DNA from: DAOUKH01 sp965219875
Lineage (GTDB): Bacteria; Chloroflexota; Dehalococcoidia; SHYB01
DNA: 64,000 nt
Direction of reading: 5' to 3'
Assembly (NCBI GenBank): GCA_965219875.1
Contig: CBDCOW010000003.1
Coordinates: 558,001-622,000 of the forward strand
Positions 1 through 7,861 of this stretch are shown here, one piece after another. The translations under genes and the position numbers were made by a program. The notes under the pieces are model-generated. The model did not search any database. It saw only the letters and a list, made by a program, of their open reading frames with translations, and had not been told where the DNA came from. Position 1 is the stretch's first letter; every line of letters begins with the position of its first letter.

Positions 1-2
1 TG

Positions 3-173
3 CAGGCCTTGGTGCACCAACAAGCCGAGTACCTGCAGCGCGAGGAGCAGGACGACCTCGAACGGAAGCTCATCTCCCGCGCCGTCTACGCTAGCCTCAC
101 CGACTGCGTGAACACCGGAGTCGGCGACCAGGCCCACGCCGTCTTGGAGGCCTCCCGCCGCCCCGGCTACTAG
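3..173 (+). CDS. 3' end of an unidentified gene (partial)
   Basis: An open frame enters from the left edge and stops with TAG at 171-173, giving 56 residues. The visible part is charged and helical-looking (QREEQDDLERK, ending EASRRPGY). I do not recognise the family. A rho-independent terminator follows 26 bases after the stop, which supports this being the true end of a transcribed gene. No function can be assigned from this fragment. Confidence 0.5.
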   Translation, partial: QALVHQQAEYLQREEQDDLERKLISRAVYASLTDCVNTGVGDQAHAVLEASRRPGY

Positions 174-199
174 CGCCCGCAACACGTCCAATACGGAGA

Positions 200-226
200 G
201 CCCGCCGGCGCGACCGGCGGGCTTTT
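200..226 (+). terminator. Rho-independent terminator
   Basis: A perfect 9-bp stem (GCCCGCCGG at 200-208 with CCGGCGGGC at 214-222) has a 5-nt loop and is followed by TTTTCTT. It ends the transcript of the partial gene at the left edge and isolates it from apgM. Confidence 0.85.
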
Positions 227-319
227 CTTATGTCGAGACGCGGCGGCTATACTGAGTCCGTGCCGCCCGCGCCGGGACGGACCCCAACCAGCACGGCAAG
301 ACCGCCCTCAAGGACCACC

Positions 320-1648
320 ATGCAAGCCCTCGTCATCACCCTCGACGGTCTCGGCGACCGCCCCGCGCCGCAATTCGGCGGACGGACCGCCCTCGAGGCC
401 GCCCACACGCCCAACCTCGACGCCATCGCCGACCAAGGGATCAACGGGCTCTTCACGTCCGTCGGCCCCGGGGTCGCCGCGGGGACGCCCGTGGGCCACG
501 CGCTCCTCTTCGGCTACCGCTACGACGAACTTCCCGGGCGCGCCGTCTTCCACGCCGTGGCCCGCGGCATCGTTCCTCAGCCGGGTGACGTTGTCAGCCT
601 GACGCGTTTCGCGAGCGTCGAGCGCGCCAACGGCGGCGGCTCGCTGGTGCAGCGCATGATGACGGCGCCGGAGGAGGAATCGACGGCGCTCGCGGAGGCC
701 GTCCGTGCCTTCTCGCACGACGGCGTGGAGATCGAGCTCGTCTACACCGGCGCGACGGAGGGCGTGCTCTTCCTGCGTGGCGGCGTCAGCGACGCCGTCA
801 CCGACTGCGACCCGCTGGGGACCGACCTGCCGGTTATCGCGGCGCAGCCTATGGATTCGGCGGAGGACCCCGAGGCCGCGGCCAAGACGGCGGCGGCGAT
901 CAACGCCTACCTCCGCTGGGCGCACGGCGTCTTACGAGAACATCCCGTCAACGTTCACCGCGCCCAACGTGGCGAGCGGCCGATGAACTTCCTGCTCCCC
1001 AAGTGGGCGGGCCGACGGCGGCCCCTGCCCTCCTTCGAGGAGCGCTACGGCTTCAAGGCTGTCATCTTGACCTCCGAAGAAATCCTCGTCGGCGTCGCGC
1101 GCGAGCTCGGCATGGACACCTGGGAGGAGGAGGACCACGACACCGAGCGCGACCTCCGCGCGAGGCTCGCCCAGGCGGCCGCATTCCTGAGCGACGGCTA
1201 CGACTTCGTCCACATCCACACCAAGGAGCCGGACGCGACCGCCCACATGGCCGACCCCGAAAAGAAGCGCGATGCCATCGAAGCCTTGGACCGCGGAATG
1301 GAGACCCTCCGGGAAGGGGTCCTGCAGAACGAGGACGTCGTGACCGTGGTGACCGCCGACCACTGCACCCCCAGCGTCGTCTCGGGCAGCCTCGTCCCAG
1401 GCCGGTTCCACGACCAGCACTCCGGCGAGCCGGTTCCCCTCGCCATCGCGGGGCGTAACGCCCTCCGCGACGACGTTGCCTCGTTCAGCGAGCGCGCCTG
1501 CGCGCGCGGGGGTCTGGGACTGGTGCGGGGTGGAGACTTCATGAACATCCTGCTAAGCCAAACGGAGCGCACCAACGTGATCGGGTGGCGCGCCGCCCCC
1601 GGCGGCGGCCTCTACCGTCCAAAGCGCGTGGCATCCTTCGAGTTCTAG
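320..1648 (+). CDS. apgM: 2,3-bisphosphoglycerate-independent phosphoglycerate mutase, archaeal type
   Basis: Interconverts 3- and 2-phosphoglycerate in glycolysis/gluconeogenesis; cytosolic, alkaline phosphatase superfamily. The 442-aa product opens with LVITLDGLGDRP (metal Asp about residue 9), then TPNLDAIA, and has TADHCTP and HSGEPVP near the C-terminus, the metal-ligand blocks of ApgM. The ATG at 320 is chosen over an upstream in-frame ATG at 230 because a TATACT box lies at 248-253 and the family N-terminus starts here; AGGA precedes it. One oddity: the usual G-S-D around the phosphorylated Ser reads G-T-P (Thr about 56), so the nucleophile would be Thr. A related phosphatase activity cannot be excluded. 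Confidence 0.85.
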   Translation: MQALVITLDGLGDRPAPQFGGRTALEAAHTPNLDAIADQGINGLFTSVGPGVAAGTPVGHALLFGYRYDELPGRAVFHAVARGIVPQPGDVVSLTRFASVERANGGGSLVQRMMTAPEEESTALAEAVRAFSHDGVEIELVYTGATEGVLFLRGGVSDAVTDCDPLGTDLPVIAAQPMDSAEDPEAAAKTAAAINAYLRWAHGVLREHPVNVHRAQRGERPMNFLLPKWAGRRRPLPSFEERYGFKAVILTSEEILVGVARELGMDTWEEEDHDTERDLRARLAQAAAFLSDGYDFVHIHTKEPDATAHMADPEKKRDAIEALDRGMETLREGVLQNEDVVTVVTADHCTPSVVSGSLVPGRFHDQHSGEPVPLAIAGRNALRDDVASFSERACARGGLGLVRGGDFMNILLSQTERTNVIGWRAAPGGGLYRPKRVASFEF

Positions 1649-1668
1649 ACCGAAGGAGGCGGTGGACC

Positions 1669-2157
1669 ATAGGGCGCGATCACACATCCATCCTGCGCGA
1701 GGGCGACCAGGCTCCCGACTTCACGCTACCCATCGCCGGCGGCGGCGAAATGCGCCTCGCCGACGAGCTCGCCGAGAGCGGCGTCATGCTCGTCTTCCTG
1801 CGCGGGACCATATGACCCAACTGCCGCCGATGGGTGGCTCAGTTGAGCCGCGACGCCCCCAACTACGAAGCGGCTGGTGTGCGCGTCTTCGCCATCTCGT
1901 CCCAAGGCACGCGTTCGGTAGAGCGATGGCTCGCCGCGAATCCCCAGCTCGTCCCCTGGCTCGTCGACGACGACCGCGCCGTAATCAGGCAGTACGGCGT
2001 CTACAACCGGGTTTCCTACGACGCCTGGAAGATGGCCCACCCCGCCGCTGTGTTGATTGACCGCGGGGGCGAGGTGCGCTTCATCTACCGCGCCTCGCAT
2101 CAGTTCGACATCCCCACGAGCGCCATGATGCTCGGCTCGCTCGAACGTCTCGGCTAG
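1669..2157 (+). CDS. Peroxiredoxin/thioredoxin-fold protein with in-frame TGA at the redox Cys (candidate selenoprotein)
   Basis: The frame reads EGDQAPDFTLP, then VFLRGTI-TGA-PNCRRW, then continues uninterrupted to 2157 (about 162 codons). AhpC/TSA-like relatives have RGTWCPxCR here, so the TGA (1813-1815) replaces the first Cys of the CxxC, giving U-x-x-C if decoded as selenocysteine. A 7-bp stem with a 4-nt AGUU loop (1834-1851) starts 18 nt downstream, as expected for a bacterial SECIS. The start is uncertain: a strong GAAGGAGG (1652-1659) sits 9 nt before an ATA (1669), and no ATG/GTG/TTG lies in frame there; a GTG at 1585 would overlap apgM. The alternative is a pseudogene with a mutated start and a nonsense codon. 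No sel genes are in this window. Confidence 0.6.
1834..1851 (+). promoter_or_regulatory. Candidate bacterial SECIS hairpin
   Basis: GTGGCTC (1834-1840) pairs with GAGCCGC (1845-1851, one G-U) around an AGTT loop; the loop starts 25 nt after the TGA and has G in its second position, matching the usual bacterial SECIS geometry. A competing hairpin (CAACTG 1818-1823 with CAGTTG 1840-1845) also exists. Confidence 0.45.
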
Positions 2158-2175
2158 CCATCGCCTCCCACGGCG

Positions 2176-2916
2176 TTACTCGCGGACCCACCGCGTGCCG
2201 CCGACGACGATGTAGGTGCGCGTCGATTCGACAGCCTCGATCTCGTGCATCTGCTCCATCACGACACGGTCCAGCGCCTCCTGTGACGGAGCTTCGATCC
2301 GCGCGATGATGTCGGAATCGCCGTAGACGGCGCCCGCCTCGACGACCTCATCGATAGCTTCGAGGTGGCGCAGCACCTCGGTGACGTCCTTGCCCGGGGC
2401 TTTGATCAAGAGATAGGCCATCATGCTCGTTGGGCCTCCGTTCGGGGCCGCGCGCACAAACGCGGGCTCCGCGTTCCACAGGCGCGGCGCCCGGTCGACA
2501 ACGCCTTCGGCGAGGAGCGGCGCGGCGAACTCGTAGACGTCCTCGTCCCTGCGGACGAGCAGCTTGGCCACGACGTTGAAGTCGTCGGCGTAGACCGCGG
2601 CCGCCTCGACGGCGTCGTCGGCCTCTGCGATCCGCGCGATGACCCGCCGTTCCGTGCCGGTCGGGGCCGAGAGCCCCACGTATGCTGAGCGGCGCTCTTG
2701 CGTCGTGGCGAGACGGGCCGCGGCTTGAAGGGAGAGGCCCCGTGAGTAATAGCGCCACGTCTCCCGGACCACCGCCACGTCGGCCTCGCTGTAGTCGCGG
2801 CGGTCGATGCGCCGCTTGGGAAGCCGCTTGGGCCGGATGTGCCCCTGGGACTCGAGATAGTAGACGAACCGCCGGTTGAGTCCAGGGACTTGGCGCAGGA
2901 CATCTTTCAGATCCAA
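2176..2916 (-). CDS. MerR-type HTH regulator fused to two Lrp/AsnC-like RAM domains
   Basis: 246 aa. Residues 1-70 resemble a MerR winged helix (LNRRFVYYLESQGHI, then DYSEADVAVVRETW). Residues about 85-155 form a degenerate and about 163-240 a clear Lrp/AsnC effector (RAM) domain: MMAYLLIKAPGKDV, VVEAGAVYGDSDIIARIEA, VESTRTYIVV. RAM domains bind amino acids or other small ligands, so this is probably a ligand-responsive DNA-binding regulator whose regulon cannot be seen. It converges on the peroxiredoxin-like gene with an 18-bp gap. MerR-plus-RAM is an unusual combination compared with the standard HTH_AsnC-RAM architecture. Confidence 0.75.
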   Translation of the reverse strand: MDLKDVLRQVPGLNRRFVYYLESQGHIRPKRLPKRRIDRRDYSEADVAVVRETWRYYSRGLSLQAAARLATTQERRSAYVGLSAPTGTERRVIARIAEADDAVEAAAVYADDFNVVAKLLVRRDEDVYEFAAPLLAEGVVDRAPRLWNAEPAFVRAAPNGGPTSMMAYLLIKAPGKDVTEVLRHLEAIDEVVEAGAVYGDSDIIARIEAPSQEALDRVVMEQMHEIEAVESTRTYIVVGGTRWVRE

Positions 2917-2999
2917 GCTTTACGCCCCGCCACGCTACCCGCCATGGAGAGAGTCGCGGGATTATAGCACGGGGCCCCGGCGGGGGCCCCTTCAGAGAA

Positions 3000-3024
3000 G
3001 GGCGCCCGGCGAGACCGGGCGCCC
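3000..3024 (-). terminator. GC-rich terminator hairpin
   Basis: A 10-bp perfect stem (GGGCGCCCGG 3000-3009 with CCGGGCGCCC 3015-3024) lies just past the stop of the minus-strand gene ending at 3038, followed on that strand by TTCTCT. The U-tract is poor. A second palindrome (GGGGCCCC...GGGGCCCC) lies next to it at about 2971-2990. Confidence 0.55.
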
Positions 3025-3037
3025 TTGCGTCGAGGGA

Positions 3038-3262
3038 TTATGCGGCGCGGCGGACGGCTGCCGCGCGGGAGGGGCGAACGGGCATGACCGCCGCCGGCTT
3101 GGGAAAGAGCCCAGCGGAGAAGTTGCTGTGGACGGCCTGCAGCTCCTCCAAGCGGTTCCGGCGCGCGCCGTAGAGTTGGTACTCGACGGCGGCCCGCTTG
3201 AGGTCGCGCTCCATCAAAGCGAGCGCCCGTTGCACGTTTCGGTTCTCAGCCACGGCGACCAT
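3038..3262 (-). CDS. Small hypothetical protein, 74 aa
   Basis: Not recognised. The N-terminal 45 residues look like one amphipathic helix rich in Arg/Glu/Leu (RALALMERDLKRAAVEYQLY, RNRLEELQAVHSNF); the tail is Ala/Pro/Arg-rich. Signals suggest a real, well expressed gene: GGAGG 5 nt before the ATG at 3262, a consensus TTGACA box upstream, an inverted repeat overlapping the promoter, and a strong hairpin after the stop. It is monocistronic, facing away from the TauE-like gene. Short length and an operator-like repeat would fit a regulated small protein, but no function is assigned. Confidence 0.65.
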   Translation of the reverse strand: MVAVAENRNVQRALALMERDLKRAAVEYQLYGARRNRLEELQAVHSNFSAGLFPKPAAVMPVRPSRAAAVRRAA

Positions 3263-3273
3263 GGCGACCTCCT

Positions 3274-3321
3274 AAGTACATGTTCGTACTTATACTTATA
3301 CACCCTGCTTCCGCTTGTCAA
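3274..3321 (-). promoter_or_regulatory. Promoter with inverted-repeat operator
   Basis: On the minus strand a perfect -35 TTGACA (3321-3316) precedes two overlapping TATAAG boxes (3300-3295 and 3294-3289). The 6-bp arms AAGTAC/GTACTT (3274-3279, 3286-3291) form an inverted repeat with a 6-bp spacer between the -10 and the Shine-Dalgarno, a position suited to a repressor site. The regulator is unknown. Confidence 0.55.
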
Positions 3322-3431
3322 CCCCCCAGGCGACGCGGTGTCAAAATCCGCTCGCTTGTGACCCCTTTCCCCCTGGCCTACAATTTTTACCTGTCCGCCG
3401 GCGCCGGCCATCGCGCGCCGGCCCACCACTC

Positions 3432-4211
3432 ATGGACTTCGACCTCGCGCTCCTCGGCCTCATCGTCGGCGTGCTCATCGGCCTGACCGGCATCGGCGGA
3501 GGCTCGCTGCTCACGCCCGCGCTGATCGTCATCTTCAAGACGAACCCCCTCACCGCGGTGGGGACCGACCTCGTCTTCAACGCGGCGACCAAGCTGTTCG
3601 GATCTCTTCAGCACGCTCGCCAGGAGACGATCAGCTACCGGCTCGCCTTCTATCTAGGGCTGGGAAGCATCCCCGCGGCGCTGGGCGGCGTCGGGCTCAT
3701 CGTGCTGCTGGAAAAGTACGACCTCGACGCCACCGGCGTAGTCCAGACCGTTCTCGGCGTGACGCTGGTCGCGGCCGGCGTCCTGATGATCGCGCGGCCC
3801 ATCCTCGACCGGCGCGAGGGCGAGAGAGAGCGCACCGATGTCCGCTTCTTCGTGCCCTTCGAGAAACGCGTCCGCTTCACCGCGTTGCTCGGCGCCGCCG
3901 TCGGCTTTCTCGTCGGCGTGACGTCGATCGGGAGCGGCGCGCTCATCGTGCCCGTGCTGTCGCTCTTCTACCCGCTGCCCATGAACCGGATCGTGGGCAC
4001 CGACATCTTCCACGCCATGGTCCTCGCCAGCGTGGCTTCGCTGGCGCATTGGAGCGTGGGCAACGTGGACTGGACGCTCGCGGGCAACCTGCTCGTGGGC
4101 TCGGTCCCCGGCGTCCTCATCGGGGCGCGGCTCGCCGTCGTGGCGCCCGACCGCGTGATGCGGCCCGCGCTGGGCCTGCTCGTAATCCTCTCCGGCGCGC
4201 GAGTCCTCTAG
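3432..4211 (+). CDS. TauE/SafE-family sulfite/organosulfur exporter-like permease
   Basis: 259 aa integral membrane protein with about eight hydrophobic segments. The family repeat is visible twice: IVGVLIGLTGIGGGSLLTPAL near the N-terminus and AVGFLVGVTSIGSGALIVPVL about residue 155, each a glycine-rich helix typical of the TauE/SafE/DUF81 family. Members move sulfite, sulfoacetate, taurine or related anions across the inner membrane; the substrate here cannot be read from sequence. The ATG at 3432 is used because the upstream in-frame extension is not hydrophobic and overlaps the divergent promoter region. No linked sulfur-oxidation genes are nearby. Confidence 0.8.
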   Translation: MDFDLALLGLIVGVLIGLTGIGGGSLLTPALIVIFKTNPLTAVGTDLVFNAATKLFGSLQHARQETISYRLAFYLGLGSIPAALGGVGLIVLLEKYDLDATGVVQTVLGVTLVAAGVLMIARPILDRREGERERTDVRFFVPFEKRVRFTALLGAAVGFLVGVTSIGSGALIVPVLSLFYPLPMNRIVGTDIFHAMVLASVASLAHWSVGNVDWTLAGNLLVGSVPGVLIGARLAVVAPDRVMRPALGLLVILSGARVL

Positions 4212-4215
4212 GCCG

Positions 4216-5385
4216 CTACCCAGCGGGCATGCGGTGCGCCAGCGGCCACATCTCCCGCTCGCGGGAGGGGAGGGCCACCGTTCCACTGCCGGGCAGCACG
4301 TTGTCCCCGCGCTGATTCACCGCCGACGTCTCGATGTCGACCACCGGTTCGCCGCCGTGGTCGATGTACTTCTTGACGACCTTGCCGGTAAAACGCACCG
4401 CGTCCGAGAGATAGACGAAGTTGCGGTACTCGCCATAGTTGCGCTTGAGCCAACCCTCGTCGCCCATCCAGTTAAGAAAGAGTTGGATCTGCCAGGCGTG
4501 GCGCTGGGCGCCGGCGTCGTAGGGGAAGGGAAGCCCCGCCGACTTCGCCGCCTGCTTGTTGTAGTGCACACCGTAGACCGGTTCGAGGGCGTTGGTCTCG
4601 GGGTCGCGGAAGGCCCACGCGGGATGACGGGCGTACTCTCGGAGCGCCGAGCCGTGCGCCATGATCTGCACCGGCGCGGCGCCGACGCAGTAGGCCACGA
4701 TGTCGGTGACGCCCAGTGGGCCCTTGATGATGGGCGGAAGCTCGTCGCCGACCTCGACGTCCTCCCAATAGCGGACCTCGCCGCCGCGCGGCCGCTCGGC
4801 GAGCGTCTCCGCCTCGATCGCCGCGAGCTCGTCCTCGGCCCACGGGTGCGGGAGGACCGTCTGGCTGTACTTGCCGCGCTGGCGGGCGGCGGGGCGTTCG
4901 GCGCGGACGAGCCACGTCTTGGCCTTGGCCACCAACTCGCCGCGCTGGTTCCGGTACCGCGCCTCCTGGTACTCCATGATGAACCGTCCGGCGAACTTGC
5001 TCTGCTTCTCCTCGAAGCCGGTGAAGTCGGACTCCGGCGTGATCTTGTCGCCGAGCAGTATGGGGCGGTAGAACTCCCAATCGTTCCCCGAGTGGAAGGC
5101 GTGGACGCCGGGGAGTCCCTGGAGCACCCACGTGGGGAAGACGCTGTAGACCCAGTTCTGCGGCGCGACGAGCGAACCGAACCGCGTGCCGGCGGCGTAG
5201 GCGGGATCGAGGTAGAGCGGGTTGGTGTCGCCGATGCCGTTGACGAACTTGCGGATGGCCTCCGGCGTCACGTGTTCATTGAACACGTTGGGGATGCGGA
5301 GCCGGGCCCCGACCCGGGACCGAAAGACCTCCAGCGCCGCCTCGTTGATCGTGCCTTCCACCAACACGCCTTGCCGTTCCGTCAT
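4216..5385 (-). CDS. MaoC-like / FAS1-like dehydratase domain protein
   Basis: 389 aa with two hot-dog folds: an N-terminal FAS1-like dehydratase domain (residues about 20-160; FNEHVTPEAIRKFVNGIGDTNPLYLDP, FHSGNDWEFYRPI) and a second hot-dog half (about 205-385; RYWEDVEVGDELPPIIKGP, VRFTGKVVKKYIDHG). Such proteins hydrate or dehydrate enoyl-CoA/3-hydroxyacyl-CoA thioesters. The gene is downstream of a CoA-transferase-type gene on the same strand (47-bp gap), so the two probably act on one acyl-CoA substrate. The substrate is unknown. Confidence 0.8.
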   Translation of the reverse strand: MTERQGVLVEGTINEAALEVFRSRVGARLRIPNVFNEHVTPEAIRKFVNGIGDTNPLYLDPAYAAGTRFGSLVAPQNWVYSVFPTWVLQGLPGVHAFHSGNDWEFYRPILLGDKITPESDFTGFEEKQSKFAGRFIMEYQEARYRNQRGELVAKAKTWLVRAERPAARQRGKYSQTVLPHPWAEDELAAIEAETLAERPRGGEVRYWEDVEVGDELPPIIKGPLGVTDIVAYCVGAAPVQIMAHGSALREYARHPAWAFRDPETNALEPVYGVHYNKQAAKSAGLPFPYDAGAQRHAWQIQLFLNWMGDEGWLKRNYGEYRNFVYLSDAVRFTGKVVKKYIDHGGEPVVDIETSAVNQRGDNVLPGSGTVALPSREREMWPLAHRMPAG

Positions 5386-5432
5386 GCTTTCCTCCAGATT
5401 TCCGATGCACCGGCCGCAGCCAACTCGGACTG

Positions 5433-6776
5433 TTAGGGCCAGAAGAGCCGGTGGGCCTCGGCGCGTAGCTCGCTCCTGAAATCGGGGTGCGCGATCTCGA
5501 TCAGAGCCTCGGCGCGCTGCCGCTGCGTTCGCGCCTTCAGGTCGGCGACGCCGTACTCCGTGACCACGTAGTGCGCCAGCGTTCGCGGCACGGTGACCAC
5601 GGTGCCGGGCCCGAAATGAGGGGTGATGCGTGAGACCGTGCCCCCGCGCGCCGTCGAGGGCATCACCGCGATGTACTTGCCGTCCTTGGCCAGCGACGCG
5701 CCGATGGCGAAGGCGAGGTGTCCGCCGGTCCCGCTGACCAACGCCGGCCCAAGCGACTCCGCCGCGATCTGCCCCGTCAGATCAATAGACAGCGCGCTGT
5801 TGACCGAGGTCATGCCGTCGTTGGCGGCCACCGTCCGCGGGTCGAGTACGTACTTCGCCGGATAGAGCTCGAACATGGGGTTGCCGTCGACGAACGCCAT
5901 GTCGCCAGGATCGCCGCCGCCCACCGCTGTGGCGACGACGCACCCCGGATGCAAGGTCTTGCGCCGCCCGTTGATCACGCCCTTGCGCGCCAGCTTGATG
6001 ACGCCGGCCGGTGTCGTCTCGGAATGCCAGCCAAGGTCGTTCTTCTCGCCGAGCACGCCGAGGCGCGCCACCCACTCCGAGGTGCTCCCCACGCCGATCT
6101 GCAGCGTCGCACCATCGTCGATCAGCGCGCCGGCGTGCTCCGCGATGGCACGCTCCACGGCGCCGGGCTCGATGGTCTTGCGCCCCAGCAGGTCGGTCGC
6201 GCCGGGCCGGCGGCCGCTCGATCGATGCGGCGTAAAGGAGTCGATCTCGGAAACGTGGACGTAGTTCTCGCCGCCGGTGCGGATGAGCCGGTCGTTGACC
6301 TCGGCAAGCACCAGCGGCGCCATCTCGATCTGCTCACGCTTGTTCCACAGCGAGGCGCCGAAGCTGCAATAGCCGCGCTCGTCGGGCGGCGAGACCTCAA
6401 CGAGCGCGACGTCGGGAGCCTCGTCGAGTGGCCCGTACTCGACGAGGAGCGTCTGCACGTTGTAGTCGCAGCGCCGCTCGGCGACCATCTCCCGCACCAC
6501 GGGCAGGATGTACCCGATCTCGATCTGGAAGCTCTCTTCGAACCCCGGATCGTACCAGCCCAAGTCGCGGCTCGGCGTGGGCAGGAAGAGGGTCACGCCG
6601 CGAAGCTCATCGGCCCGCGCCAGCAGCGCCAACGAGAGCGCCGTGGGCTCGTTTCCTGAGGTGAACGCGACGCGGTCGCCGTTCTTGATGGCGGACACCG
6701 CCTCCTCGGCGGAGACCGTCCGCGACTCGTAATGGGCGCGCCATTCCGGGGGCGTCGTGCGTTGCGTGGCAGTCAT
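5433..6776 (-). CDS. Acetyl-CoA hydrolase/transferase family (CoA-transferase)
   Basis: 447 aa, full length for the 4-hydroxybutyrate/acetate CoA-transferase family. Visible landmarks are the N-terminal RTVSAEEAVSAIKNGDRVAFTSGNEPTAL block, PPDERGYCSFG, the GATLQIGVGS glycine motif and LGWHSETTPAGV with the likely catalytic Glu. The C-terminal half has AIGASLAKDGKYIAVMPSTARGG. It transfers CoA between carboxylic acids. It probably works with the hot-dog dehydratase encoded immediately downstream. It is divergent from the sugar-isomerase-like gene at 6925. Confidence 0.85.
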   Translation of the reverse strand: MTATQRTTPPEWRAHYESRTVSAEEAVSAIKNGDRVAFTSGNEPTALSLALLARADELRGVTLFLPTPSRDLGWYDPGFEESFQIEIGYILPVVREMVAERRCDYNVQTLLVEYGPLDEAPDVALVEVSPPDERGYCSFGASLWNKREQIEMAPLVLAEVNDRLIRTGGENYVHVSEIDSFTPHRSSGRRPGATDLLGRKTIEPGAVERAIAEHAGALIDDGATLQIGVGSTSEWVARLGVLGEKNDLGWHSETTPAGVIKLARKGVINGRRKTLHPGCVVATAVGGGDPGDMAFVDGNPMFELYPAKYVLDPRTVAANDGMTSVNSALSIDLTGQIAAESLGPALVSGTGGHLAFAIGASLAKDGKYIAVMPSTARGGTVSRITPHFGPGTVVTVPRTLAHYVVTEYGVADLKARTQRQRAEALIEIAHPDFRSELRAEAHRLFWP

Positions 6777-6924
6777 GAAAGCGGATGGTCCCAGAGCGGC
6801 GCGGAGCCGCCATCGGCCACTGTATGCGGCGCGCCGGAGGGCGTCAACCGAGCCGGGCGCCGCCTGGACACCCGCGGACGCCGCTTCTAGAATGCCCCTG
6901 CCGCCTCAGGCGGCGGGAGGCGTC

Positions 6925-7716
6925 ATGAAGCTCACGTTCAACGGCCTGATGACCCACGGCCTGCCCCTCGACCACGACGTCGAACTGGCGCTGCGGCTCG
7001 GCATGGACGGCCTCACCGTCCCCGTAGCGAAGCTCGAGCCTTTCGGCGTCGAGAAGGGCCTGAAGCTGCTCGCCGACTCCGGCCTCCCCGTCGCCGCGGC
7101 GACAGGCGCCGGCATGTTCTCGCTCGACGACCGCGCCAAGTGGCCCGGGGAGATCGAGCGCAGCAAGCGGGTCACCGACTTGGCGGGGCGCATGGGAGCG
7201 GAGTGCATGCCGCTGCTCGCCGGCAGCGGAGGAAAGCTGAGCTACGAGGAGGCCGAGGAGGAGTTCCTCGCCCTGCTCGACCAATTCCTCCCCTCGATCC
7301 GCGACAACGGGACGCGCCTGGCCCTGGAGCCGAACACCTGCCTTCGCTACGACCTGGGCTTTTGCCACACGCTCCATGACGCCCTCGACCTCGCGGAGCG
7401 GGTCGACTCGCCGCAGTTTGGTGTGCTCTTCGAGATGAACAACGCCTGGTACGAGCGGCACCTCTACGACAACATCGCGCGCCGCTTCGACCGCATCTTC
7501 TTGGTGCAGATCGACGATCAGCCGGCCGGCGACTTCTGCACCCCGTCGCGCGTCGCGCTGGGCGACGGCGTCATTCCCTGCGACCGCATCCTGCGGGCGT
7601 TCGAGGCGGCGGGCTACGACGGCTTCTACGACATCGAGGTCGTCGGCCCCGCCCTCGCGGAACGCGGCCACGAGGCCATCATCACCGCCTGCATCGACTA
7701 CCTAGCCAAGCTTTGA
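6925..7716 (+). CDS. TIM-barrel sugar phosphate isomerase/epimerase-like protein
   Basis: 263 aa, xylose-isomerase-like/AP endonuclease family 2 fold. Metal-binding type motifs appear in order: LALEPNTC (Glu on strand 5), VLFEMNNAW, LVQIDDQPAG and the closing FYDIEVVGP (Glu on strand 8). Relatives isomerise or epimerise ketoses, inositols and hydroxypyruvate-type compounds, so the substrate is open. ATG at 6925 is preceded by GGGAGG (6915-6920); upstream in-frame codons belong to the intergenic region. It stands alone between the CoA-transferase gene (divergent) and a repeat-bounded segment. Confidence 0.75.
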   Translation: MKLTFNGLMTHGLPLDHDVELALRLGMDGLTVPVAKLEPFGVEKGLKLLADSGLPVAAATGAGMFSLDDRAKWPGEIERSKRVTDLAGRMGAECMPLLAGSGGKLSYEEAEEEFLALLDQFLPSIRDNGTRLALEPNTCLRYDLGFCHTLHDALDLAERVDSPQFGVLFEMNNAWYERHLYDNIARRFDRIFLVQIDDQPAGDFCTPSRVALGDGVIPCDRILRAFEAAGYDGFYDIEVVGPALAERGHEAIITACIDYLAKL

Positions 7717-7746
7717 CGCCCCTCGGAGACCTTTGCGTAACCTGTC

Positions 7747-7815
7747 CATATCCGTCATTCCCGCGAACGCGGGAATCCATCCCTCCCGTAGGGGCGCCCC
7801 TTGTGGGCGCCCGCT
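7747..7815. repeat. REP-type palindromic repeat
   Basis: The palindrome ATTCCCGCGAACGCGGGAAT (7757-7776) is followed by TCCATCCCTCCCGTAGGGGCG and a second short palindrome (GGGCGCCCC...GGGCGCCC). A near-identical composite is at 31350-31414, so this is an interspersed repeat family of this genome. Confidence 0.75.
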
Positions 7816-7861
7816 CCCCCGCGCCAACACCCGCAAGCCGGACGCCAAGCGCCGGATACCG

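Noticed and set aside
230..319. Upstream ATG at 230 as the start of apgM
   Set aside because: It overlaps the terminator U-run and precedes a TATACT box; the family N-terminus begins at 320.
1585..1668. GTG 1585 as the start of the peroxiredoxin-like gene
   Set aside because: It lies within apgM, gives an Arg-rich stretch that mirrors apgM codons, and ignores the strong Shine-Dalgarno at 1652-1659.
3274..3291. LexA box in the promoter of the 74-aa gene
   Set aside because: Only the GTTC half matches; the palindrome is AAGTAC-N6-GTACTT, which differs from GAAC-N4-GTTC.
5718..6659. 313-codon frame opposite the CoA-transferase gene
   Set aside because: Antisense shadow of a complete gene with family motifs; composition is Arg/His-rich as in other shadows.
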